Below are positions 46,600 through 55,868 of a stretch of DNA of 64,000 nucleotides, in pieces. A program made the translations under genes and the position numbers. Source of the stretch: Desarmillaria ectypa. Its lineage: Eukaryota; Basidiomycota; Agaricomycetes; Agaricales; Physalacriaceae. A model generated the notes under the pieces. It saw nothing but the letters and a program-made list of their open reading frames with translations. It had not been told where the DNA came from and did no database searches. Numbering within the stretch: position 1 is the stretch's first letter; each line of letters begins with the position of its first letter. The stretch spans positions 310,001 to 374,000 of the forward strand of contig JAUDYN010000004.1 in the NCBI GenBank assembly GCA_030407005.1, given 5' to 3'.

Positions 46600-47206
46600 C
46601 TATTTACAGTTAGCAACGACGTCGCTGCCCGCAGAGATAGTATCATTGAGCTTGGTTTGGGCCTCTGTAGTCGCGGCGTCTCCTCTGTGATAGCCACATT
46701 GGCTGGTAAGAATATGGGCATGGTTCGAAGAGAAACAACTTGCGTAGTGATTCCATTCAGCGCCGACTGGGCAGATAGCAAACCGTTCTTGACTTGATCG
46801 CGAGCAGCAGCAGGAGCAGCCTGGCCCGTCAAGAGAGATCCGGCAATGGTTTTGATACCGGCGCTCGCAGAGTCCAATCCCGTCTGCGCGCTACTGACTG
46901 CGGCTGCTGTGGTGTTAGAAGTGCTAGAGCATTAATCAGTATGTGTCTCATGCATTCATCGAGTCTAATAGCGCGTTTACCTGGTATCAATCTCCTTGAG
47001 CGCAGATTTGGTGGCCGCAAGATTGCTAACTGTCTTGAGGCGCGCGACGTTGCATTTAATGTTACCGATCTGGCGGCTGTGTAGAGGAGCTAAAAACTTT
47101 ATCAGTAAAGCGTCTATCAAAGTTAGCAACACCACCTACCAGCTTCAACTTGGAAGAAGTAAGCCATCAAGGCTACGGACAAAAGGGTGATAAAGAAACG
47201 AGCCAT
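46600..47206 (-). CDS. Small secreted protein, 146 aa
   Basis: Exons 47206-47140, 47089-46981, 46923-46744 and 46684-46600. The protein starts with a clear signal peptide (MARFFITLLSVALMAYFF, then VEAAP as the likely cleavage region). The mature part is helical and rich in Ala, Ser and Thr: NVARLKTVSNLAATKSALKEID, TAAAVSSAQTGLDSASAGIK and ARDQVKNGLLSAQSALNGIT, ending SDVVANCK. It has two cysteines, at the start and end of the mature chain, which could pair. The pattern resembles fungal cell-wall or hydrophobic-surface-binding HsbA-like proteins; I infer that from composition and helix spacing only. The third intron (46743-46685) has a GC donor, AC|GCAAGT, the only splice that gives an open frame to the stop. 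Confidence 0.7.
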
Positions 47207-48071
47207 TGTTAAAGAATAGGTGAAGAAGACAAGGGAATAGTAAAAACAAAGAAAAAGCTAAAAGGGCGACACCAGGTCTGGGGAGAAAGTAGAATGGCGG
47301 ATTTCAAGATGGCCCAAGCTACTTATACTTGGCATCATAATTCGCACCAGCCACTTCCATGTCGAAAAAAGTTTCATTGATCCTCGAAATGTACACCATG
47401 CGGAACCAACGTATAGCCTTAAGTTGACATAGCGATTTAAATCAAGCTGTCTAGCATGAGAAGAACGAGAAGACCGACTGAGATTCCATGGGACGTTGCT
47501 TAATTGCGCACCCCGATGTAGAGACTCTGAACCAGGGGGCTGTGGGATATATTTTGGTTCAAATAAATCATCCAATAGATTACATCAAAGCACCCGTTGT
47601 ATGCTGAAGTCCAACACAGCAGCGATCGGAAGGATATTCATGCCCGCAAATATGGCTGTGCAGCTGAACAACTGCCGGTAATATACTTCAACTCAAATGA
47701 ATTATTTTCCAGATCAGAGCACTTTGCATTGAAGTCTAGCACGGCAGCGGTTGGAAAGATGTCCGCATCACCAAACATGACGACACAGTTAAATAGCTGC
47801 TAGTGCCATCACTTGTGTATTTCAATGGCCGCTGATCGGGATTCAGGGACAAAAGTGGTAGAGAACAATGATAGAAGATCTGCAGAGAATCACACAACAC
47901 CGTAAGGTTTCACATGGTCCCCTGAGTGCCAAAGGCCTCAGTTGGCAGCGGTAGATGGTTGCTGGACAGGCCAAAAATGCATAAATATGCCAACAACTTG
48001 ACGCACATGAAGACGAATGGTAGAGTATTTTTAGTAGAAGCTCGGAAGACTCGGAGAGCGCTGCCACCCGG
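47207..48071. other. Intergenic region with degenerate direct repeats
   Basis: Holds the two imperfect repeats listed at 47597-47803. The other frames, such as 47843-48100 (minus), look like read-through of neighbouring sequence. Confidence 0.5.
47597..47803 (+). repeat. Two imperfect ~77-bp direct repeats with coding-like sequence
   Basis: Unit 1 (about 47597-47674) and unit 2 (about 47726-47802) align over most of their length; both encode L-K-S-[NS]-T-A-A-[IV]-G on the plus strand and end QLN[NS]C. Each could be the 3' end of a small cysteine-ending protein gene, but no 5' part was found. They look like decayed tandem copies. Confidence 0.5.
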
Positions 48072-48825
48072 TCAACCCCAGTCCGTACGGTTCCATTCAT
48101 GTAGTGTCTTCAATATCTTGCATAATGACTTGTGCCTAGGCCAATCAGCTTTCTGACATTCCTGAGTAGAAAACAAAGGCGAGGAATTTGAACACGGGCG
48201 GCAGATAACAACACTAACCTTCGAGCAATATCGTGTTTGGCATTTGTGGCACCCTTTTCCTATCTTGGAGTTGCAAACTACGTATGATGAGAGAATCCCG
48301 TTATCTGAGCGCTTATGCAGTTCCGCGTTTAGCTGTTGGGGCTCTGCAAGTCCGCACGGGAGAATCTGCAAGTAATTATTCGTTAGTAGCAATCAAATCT
48401 GTTCCCCCACTTGACGAACCACGACGTCCGAGGGATCATCAATTCTATACCCATTTTTCCCGTCCATGAACTGCTTAGGTATCCCATTCCTTATACAAAT
48501 CATGTGTCCCACTTTGCATTCTTTGGCATCTGCGACTGGATTGTCTGTGTAGAAGGCGACTACCCAATAATTTCCGGAAAGCTTATCCTCTACTCGAAAT
48601 ACTGGCCGAAAGACAGATTCATTTGATACAATCTGGGGGCATGCCCGACATCAATGGTATGTCAGTGAGCAGATATGGGTACCAGTTGACCTCGGTAATG
48701 ATGTACCAGCTCTCTTTCTCTTTCGGTGGAAACACAGGTACGTGAGCGATATCAGGAAATGCGATAACATCATCAAGATCTAGAGCATAGCGTGTCCGAG
48801 ATCCCGGCACATGGGTATTTTGCAT
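48072..48825 (-). CDS. MYND-type zinc-finger protein, 194 aa
   Basis: Exons 48825-48691, 48632-48420, 48365-48219 and 48161-48072 give an exact frame. The first two-thirds form a conserved fungal region with VFRVEDKLSGNYWVVAFYTD, VGHMICIRNGIPKQFMDG and YRIDDPSDVVILPCGLAEPQ. The C-terminal MYND finger is split by the last intron: C..IGKGCHKCQTRYCSK then ECQKADWPRHKSLCK. The paired Cys/His ligands are all present. MYND fingers bind proline-rich partner proteins. This combination is frequent in Agaricomycetes, where many paralogues have no known role. The first intron (48690-48633) is needed to keep the frame and has a weaker donor (GTCAAC), so the N-terminus is the least certain part. Confidence 0.78.
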
Positions 48826-49071
48826 CTTGGCCCCTGGGTGGAGCTTGGCGGTGATTGGCCATCAAGATCAACCCGGTCCGGAGAGTGCATATTGTTACGT
48901 AATGTGTCTCAAGAGTTGCTAGTTATGACTTTCTTTCCGTGAACACCATACATGCCAGTGAAAGTAGATTTAGTATACATGGACAAAGACCGCAAAACAC
49001 GTCGCGACAGATTGTCCTATATAGCATTCAGGTCCAGGTGTCCTGTTCACCCCACGTTCTCAACGACGGTA

Positions 49072-51444
49072 TCATGGAGTGTCCCGGAAGCCCATCAAAT
49101 ACTGCATACTCTGGAATGCGGCCTATATACAAGATAAAGTGATCAGCTTCTGGAACTATCTGCTCTTCCAGAATATTACGTACCACGGGAGAGAATTGCG
49201 GGACCCTGCGAAGCAGCAGCGATCAGTTGAGAGTACCGTCGCCATATCAAAGAGCTTACATATGTCCACTGAGCGCTATTTCTATGAAGGTCAGTCCTCG
49301 TTCAGTGTGGGATGTACCGAGAGTCCCGACACCATCAACAATGAAGCTGTCATCTTCGATGGGATTTTGGAAACCTTGTGATCCGTTCCCTGATGGACCA
49401 TCAAACATTCAGTCAGTCCATCTGGCTATCATCCAACATGAACAGTGAGATTCACGTACATGTCATACTGAAAAAGCAGATATTGTATACACTCAGTCAG
49501 CGCTACCATCGCGAAAGTTTTATGCCTACTTTTGGATCACAATTCTCGCCCTGGATGAATAACCGTTGATGAGAGAGAGCAAGGTAAATCAATGATGCTA
49601 AAATACATACCCTTCAGCAATCAGAATAAAGTCAGCAAGGCCATGCGTAATGACAGTGCGATTACTCTTCTCAATGACATTCGGCAAGACGGTAAACGAG
49701 GAGGGAAGGCTAGAGTCCCCGTTAGGGAACACATCGATATTAGAGCACTCTGTCCAATTCACGTCAACAGGAGCATGAATGGCTTCCTTAACATCCTGCC
49801 GATCAAAGTATAGTGGAGACAACTGAGTGTTTTTGAAAGATCCTCTGGAATCAAATCAGTGATAGGTTGGCTCTTAGAACTCTGACACTTACGGGAACCC
49901 GAGGACATCCCAGAGAACAGGAAAAGTGTCGAAGATACGATACATGTTGAATGCGGGGTTAAGGGCAAAAGCCGCATTGAATATGGTATTCCATAGATCG
50001 CATCCGTCGTCGGCCTCTGTTGACTGTCCGGGAAGCGGAAGGAGTCCTTTAGGAGGATATGTTGCAAAGGCCTCTGTATATCCGGTGTAGTTGCAGGCTG
50101 CAGTCTTATTGTCAAGTTCAGACATGAACGCTTTCCTAATCATCATGTTCAATAAAAGTAGGTGCCAGGGTAGCATAATACTGACGTGAAAGCGAAGACT
50201 CCTTCGTACTTGTGGACGAAGTCGACTGCGGGAATCTGTTTTTGGACAACATCCCATCCAAAGACGGCTATACCAGTCATTGGCGCATGGGACAGAAATA
50301 ATTATGATCAGGAGGCGTACGGTCAGCAATCCATATGCCCTTCAACTCCAAGTCCAGGTCACCAGGATGTTCGTAGATGTAATTGGCAATGTCTGGCAAA
50401 TCAGCATGGAATGAACTGAGGGTTGCAGGTTGTACTTACAAGGAACATACATTCCTGCATACTGAAATCATTCCTCAGCGATTGCAGAACGAACATGAAA
50501 AAGGAATACCACCTACACTTTCACCCGTGACATAGAGCTTCTTCCCCTTCAGTTCCGAGAAAACCTCCAAGAATTGTTGGAAAAAGCCAACAAGTTGTTC
50601 TGCCAGATCATCTTCATCCTATTGCTCAACAATTATTGGCCCGTACCGTGACAGAAATGTTGTAACTTACACTTATCGACGGGGTTCCTTGAGAGAAGCC
50701 GGTCCCAACTGGTTGCTCAACCCATAGGACACTCGAGAGGTTGGTCCAGCTCATATCATTGATGATGGGCTTTGCCGTTCCGACTCCCCATTGGAATGGC
50801 TAGGAAACGGTGAGCAACAGCGATAACAAAAAGCCTTGAAGATATAACCTACCCCATTCTCTTGCAAAAAGCCTTCCAGGGAAGAGCATCCAGGACCTCC
50901 ATTCGTCCTGAGAAAGTAAGTTATGATTAGTACAAATATCAGTCAACATTATCCTTACCAGAAAATGAGATCATCCATGCTGCCTTGAGGGCCAGGAGGG
51001 AAGAACCAGAAGAATAGCTGAACACGAGACGCGTGTTGATTACCGTAAATTATTGTCTTGCACTATGTGGACTGACCTTTCGCGACTCATTGGGATCGGA
51101 AGAAATAGGCATCAGCCCCGCCCAGCTGGGTCCTACATCGAAGTCGACCTGAGGAATGTTGGCTCCATCGACCCAAAAATCTATCGATGCTGCCGGTAAG
51201 CCAAATATCGAAATCAGATAGGCAATGATAACCCACGGGATGCATTGGGATTAGAGAACGTGATATTCTGTACTCCTGCACGCCGCTCAAGGTCGATGCC
51301 AGCGGTGGGTCGCGGTACGGTGCGCCATCGCTTGGCCGCCTCGAGTTGTCGAGCTTGAATTTCACTCTTGCGGATTTGGCGCGCGCCGTGTGCAAGGGCG
51401 ACTAGGCCGAGGAGAATCGTAACCAAGTGTAGGAATATTGCCAT
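49072..51444 (-). CDS. Serine carboxypeptidase (peptidase family S10)
   Basis: A secreted or vacuolar enzyme that removes C-terminal residues. The start is [20 protein letters not shown] at 51444, a signal peptide. The catalytic Ser is in YVTGESYAGMYVPYIANYI (split by an intron near 50475). Substrate and oxyanion elements include [17 protein letters not shown] and [13 protein letters not shown]. The catalytic Asp lies in [11 protein letters not shown] and the His in IALSGHMVPQFSPV, with the exon end ...[16 protein letters not shown]. The second-shell segment [16 protein letters not shown] is cysteine-containing. About twelve short introns. All three catalytic residues and the oxyanion motif are seen, and no break was found. 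The last intron (about 49180-49120) removes an otherwise open but unlike segment. Confidence 0.88.
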
Positions 51445-51560
51445 AGGTGAATGATTGTATTTGCGTAGAGGACATCGCATATATATCCTCACCCGGCTAA
51501 CCGAGGCATAGGCCGAGAAGCATTGTCAGCTCCCATTGTGTCCTGGATCATTGTGCAGAT

Positions 51561-52159
51561 GCAGTATAATACGTGATAATGCATACAGTCGGGACTCTGG
51601 AGTCAGCCCATCTTACGCAGTACAATACAATATGTGATAATGCATACGGTCGGGAGTTAGGCTCCGCCATCATCAGCACGGTACTGCTCAGGCCGACGCA
51701 TTATCATGACTAGATATGTCACATATCGTGACGATTGTGACTGATTGTGACTCTTCCTAACTCTGCCAAGCTGGCGCCACCTCCTTTACATCGACCATGT
51801 ACAATATGCCTATGTATATACACATTATATGTTGCGATGGGTTTTAACATTGTTCCTCCCTCCTTTCGGACCCGGCTTCTGTTTGTAGGGAGCAGTGGAG
51901 CGACTGGGTTTGCGTTTCTTGGACTCGGAGGGCATGCCATATGATACAGAAAAGAGGCAGTTTTTTTGACGTCCCTCAGGCTCTTCGGTCCAGTCGCGTC
52001 TAATAGAATATTCTTCGGCTATTTTATGCATAGGTAATCGTGCTTCCTCGGTGCATATCGTATGCATTGTCACCTCTTGCATTATCACATATTGTACTGT
52101 AATGCGTAAGATGGGCTGACTCCCGACCGTATGCATTATCACATATTGTACTGCACTGC
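51561..52159. mobile_element. MITE-like element with long inverted repeats
   Basis: The left arm (about 51561-51655) contains gataatgcatac..gtcgggactc, then gtcagcccatcttacgca, then gtacaatacaatatgtgata. The right arm (about 52060-52159) is its reverse complement with a few differences. Within each arm a unit of about 30 bp (ACAATATGTGATAATGCATAC) occurs twice. The spacer, about 400 bp, has no open frame of a transposase. This is the layout of a non-autonomous DNA transposon; its flanking duplication could not be fixed by eye. It lies between the carboxypeptidase promoter and the 3' end of the PdxT gene. Confidence 0.7.
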
Positions 52160-52296
52160 GTCGACGCTATATTTAGGTCCCCGGTGTGAGGGCTCGTCCC
52201 TGAAGCACATGCAATGAAGGGCTGTATAATTATTACTGATAAGCTACCCTGCATGCTCTAAATCTAAGGAAGTCTAAGTCATAGTAATGTGACGCA

Positions 52297-53395
52297 TCAA
52301 CGATTAGCACCCGTGGTGCTCAACACACAATGCCTGACAAAGTAATCATGGAAACGATCGTCGGGGGTCAGTTCAGGATGGAAGGTGGTAAGCAAGTGGC
52401 GGCCTTGTCGAAGGGCTACGATAGTCTTCGGATCTGAGTCGTCCAGACCTGAAAGAGCCGAGGGTAAAAGTTCTGCAGGTAATCGAGCGAGGACTTGTAT
52501 TGGCGTATCTTCAGGAGAACATGAAAGCCCGAGAACAACCTGCACAAAACAGATTAATACGATACCGAGAAACAATAGAGAAGGGCTTGAAAAGGCCCGA
52601 AGAATTCTGTAGTCAGTTTCGGAGACGGCCACACAATAGAAAGGGCCGCGGACCACGGTTCTGGCGATGAATATCTTTGTAGAAGGTATCTCAACGACAC
52701 TATAGTCCTGCGGAACTTGCAAGGACAGACAACAACAGCCTCGAAAATCCCCTCCTCTTCGGACTTTGATGACATCACACCACGTACCGGGGCTCGTATA
52801 AAAACGCCTATGAACGGTGTTTCTGAATCCTTCATTCCCTCGACACTCAATGGCACTTCGAAGGACTCCACCTATGGTATTCGGCGTGAACATCAATAAT
52901 CAGTCGAGAACAGACGAATCCTACTTGCGACCCCCAGCCATTTCGAGCAATCGATATCGATATTCCTTGCAGTAGCTCTTGTCCCCCCCTTTTCGCACCA
53001 ACGACGGACTGTGCGAGGAGAATGGCACCAGCGCAGGTACCCCAGACAGGTTTAATTTTCACGAATTCCCTCAGCGGATCTAGAAGACCCGACAGGCGTG
53101 CTAGAAGCGCAATAGTGGTCGATTCTAAGACTGCTTTCAGCAATGAAGTAGATTTTATATACAAAGGAAGCCTGACCTCCGCCGGGAATAATGAGACCAT
53201 CGCAGACGGCCAATTCGTCGGGGGTCCGGACCAGCACGACCACTGCGCGAACGGGAAGAGATAGGCGGTGTATTGCCGCATGATGCTCCACGAAGGCTCC
53301 CTGCAATGCTGTAAAGATCTCAACATCATTGAGCTGTTATGGCTGAATTATTGGCCTCCCTCACCAAGAATACCAATCGTTACTTGGATAGCCAT
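52297..53395 (-). CDS. SNO1: PdxT/SNO, glutaminase subunit of pyridoxal 5'-phosphate synthase
   Basis: It releases ammonia from glutamine for PdxS/SNZ in the deoxyxylulose-independent vitamin B6 pathway. The start MAIQVTIGIL at 53395 is followed by a 53-nt intron and LQGAFVEHHAAIHRL. The class-I amidotransferase features are in order: GLIIPGGESTTIALL (an intron splits GGE), VWGTCAGAILLA with the nucleophile Cys, then SISIARNGWGSQVESFEVPL, and near the end HLLTTFHPELTPDDRFHDYF with the catalytic His/Glu pair. Between FIGVFIRAP (about 52800) and TPIQVLARLPAELLP (about 52500) lies about 240 nt with no family similarity. It is probably a long intron or two introns, since the junction residues fit the family only without it. 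Confidence 0.87.
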
Positions 53396-53753
53396 GGTGA
53401 TGAGTCAGAGAGCGGGTCGACAGCACTCCGGGGTTTGTCTTTTGCCCTTTTGTCGATGTCGCGATCGGACACCACTGATACTACATCTAAACTTTCCTGT
53501 ACTGCCGGAAGAGCAGAGAAACGCTCTTGTGCTCAGGATGCGTCCTCAGAAATTGAAAACAAAAAGTTATTAGAACTCTAGCCAGCGGTCGGGCCGTTCA
53601 GGCTACTCTATGACTTTGTAACCAGACCGCCGTCACATTCGTGAAACAGTTTTACATAATCGATGACTCACGTAAGCGTTACGTGACAAATCTCGGAACA
53701 TTTTGTGACCGTCTGTCGGCGCCACCACATTTTCTTTCTCTTTTACTACCATC
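53396..53753. promoter_or_regulatory. Divergent intergenic region between PdxT and the RRM gene
   Basis: About 360 bp separate the start codons of the two divergently transcribed genes. A plus-strand frame (53339-53581) overlaps the PdxT 5' end and is not supported. Confidence 0.5.
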
Positions 53754-55617
53754 ATGTCCGACCTCGACGCTGACCTCTACGGCGGTTCGTCGACCTTCAT
53801 CTCTCTCTAGTAAAGAAATAGGCATTAATGCACTTTTTAGACCTTTACGACACCGATTTTGCTGATCAGGCGTCAGACGAAAAAGCGACGGCAGCCCCGG
53901 AACAAGTGCACCAAGATCCAGCACCTACACCAGCCTCGAGACCACAAGAAAATGCTCAAGCGAAGCCTTCACCACCTTTAATTGATGTCAGAATGCCCTC
54001 TTTATCGACACCCGCAGTCCAAACGCCCATAGCGCCGACGATATTGCCGCCAACACAGCAAATTCCAACGTACGAGCAGCCGCAGGATGACTATGGAGAC
54101 TCCTTGCGGGCTGATGGAGGTTACCAGAATATCTCGGTTGCTGAGCGGACCATACGGCCCTCAGAAATGAAGGACGAGGGGTAAGATATCCCTCATTATC
54201 ATTTGTTTCAGGGCGCTGTGGCATCACGTCTACTGTAATCCAGTCATCTTTAGATGACTGTCGCGTAGTCAGTCCGTCTGTCATCTACACCAACACCTAG
54301 CGTATCTGCGTTGTCTACGACTAGGCTAGGCTATGCACAAACAGTAGCGTCTCTCTATTTTATCATCCTCGTTGCGACACCTCTGTCCTAGCCTACTGAT
54401 ACTAATAGCAATTTCTCTGTTTTTTCTGCATGTCTTCCCCCATATCTTCGTCAATGTCGCTTCTATCCTCTCTGCCACACTTCGACTCTATAGCAAGATG
54501 TTCATTGGTGGTCTCAATTGGGATACAACAGATGGTAGATATATAAAGTGTCATGCTAATCCGTAGTACTTACTATTTTGCCGTAGAATCTCTTCGTAAT
54601 TATTTTTCGCAGTTCGGAAAAGTCGACGCTTGCACGATTATGCGCGATGCGGGCGGGAGGTCGAGATGTTTTGCTTTCCTTACCTTTGAAGATCCTGCGA
54701 GTGTGAACGCGGTTATGGTCAAGGAACATTTCCTTGATGGCAAAGCAGTACGTTCATTTACGAATCACAGATGAACCTCGATGTTAACTTGATCATAGAT
54801 TGACCCAAAACGAGCTATCCCTCGGCAAGAGCATCAGCGTGCGACGAAGCTCTTTATAGGTGGCCTTGCAGGCAGTGTGACCTCCGAGTCGATGCGTGAA
54901 TTCTTTTCACAGTTTGGCAAGGTCATTGACTCGACGGTCATGCTGGACCGGGAGACTGGCAGAAGCAAAGGATTTGGCTTCATCTCCTTTGAAGATACCA
55001 ATGTCCAGCCATTCCTGGGTTTCGGTAACCTCGAGATCGATGGTAAATTGGTAAGTATTATCTACCTATCGTCGTAAGTCTAAATTCACCTGCTGCAGAT
55101 TGACGTAAAGCTCGCTCAACCGAGGTACCAGCGGGATAACTACAGCGAAGACCAACAGGCCGGTGGAGACTTCACTGGGGCTGCTGTTGGTAGAGGCGCC
55201 GGTGCCGTTGCCGCCCAGAGTAACTTCAACAACCCCATGGCTACCGCCGGAACTGGAAATACGCCTTTCGACCCCCAAGCTTTAGCTCAGCTATACACGC
55301 GCATGTTCCAGATGACTGGAGGTGGTGCAATGAACCCGATGATGGCTGGTATGAACCCTATGATGGCTGGCATGGCTAACACCGGCTTTGGGGGACCTGG
55401 GAACATGAGAGGAATGGGTGCTATGGGTGCTATGGGTATGGGTATGAGCGGTGGAGGAATGGGTATGGGCAGGGGGGGTATGATGCAGGGAGGCGGTGCG
55501 ACTAATATGAACCCCAACATTCCAAGGGGTCCTCGCGGTGGACCTGGAGGACCTGGAGTTGGTCCCCAAAGAGCAGCACAACGGGGCCAGCACAATTACC
55601 ACCCCTATGCACGGTGA
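53754..55617 (+). CDS. Hrp1/Nab4-like hnRNP with two RRM domains
   Basis: Exons 53754-53784, 53841-54180, 54494-54534, 54587-54747, 54799-55050 and 55099-55617 give 447 aa. A low-complexity acidic/Pro-rich N-terminus (about residues 1-120) precedes RRM1: KMFIGGLNWDTTDESL, then RSRCFAFLTFED. RRM2 follows: TKLFIGGLAGSVTSESMREF, then GRSKGFGFISFED. RNP2 and RNP1 motifs are seen in both. The C-terminus is Gly/Met-rich, with two tandem NPMMAGM units and RGG-like GPRGGPGG. Hrp1-type proteins bind the polyadenylation efficiency element within cleavage factor I and shuttle to the cytoplasm. RRM2's FEDTNVQPFLG replaces the usual FEDxxxVE/A helix start. The second intron is 313 nt, far longer than the others. 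With RNA14 at 16.5 kb, two 3'-end-processing factors lie in this window. Confidence 0.88.
54181..54493 (+). other. Unusually long intron of the RRM gene
   Basis: 313 nt against about 50 nt for the other introns here. It contains further AG acceptors, for example tttcag near 54210, and alternative short reading frames, but no second gene was seen in it. Confidence 0.6.
55334..55375 (+). repeat. 21-bp tandem repeat encoding NPMMAGM
   Basis: Two consecutive 21-base units in the Gly/Met-rich tail of the RRM gene, differing at two positions (aacccgatgatggctggtatg, then aaccctatgatggctggcatg). Confidence 0.8.
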
Positions 55618-55868
55618 ACAGTGTCACTGCCAAAAAAGTCCTCGAACCGTTCCGTCGGTGGTCTTTCTTTCCTTCCAGACGATTTGTATACTTTTTTTAC
55701 TTACTTATCTTTTTCGTCTACCGTACTTTGTACAACTAAAATGAACCTTCTTCATTATTTTCATTGCCTTCATGAGTAGATATAACATGAATGTAGTCAA
55801 CAGAGCACTACTGGATCTGCGTGAATATTCACAAACATAAAGTTTACTTGCAAAAATACATTTCAGGC

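Noticed and set aside
48619..48660. Frameshift in the MYND gene near 48630
   Set aside because: A 58-nt GT-AG intron (48690-48633) removes it and the summed exons are an exact multiple of three.
53339..53581. Plus-strand 80-aa frame in the PdxT/RRM gap
   Set aside because: It overlaps the PdxT start and first intron; no homologue is recognised and it has no separate promoter space.
54230..54290. Possible C/D-box snoRNA in the long RRM intron (GATGA-like box)
   Set aside because: No matching D box at a sensible distance and no terminal stem, so I do not call it.
55287..55602. Two minus-strand frames of low-complexity Pro/Ile and His/Ser repeats
   Set aside because: They are the reverse strand of the Gly/Met-rich tail of the RRM gene.
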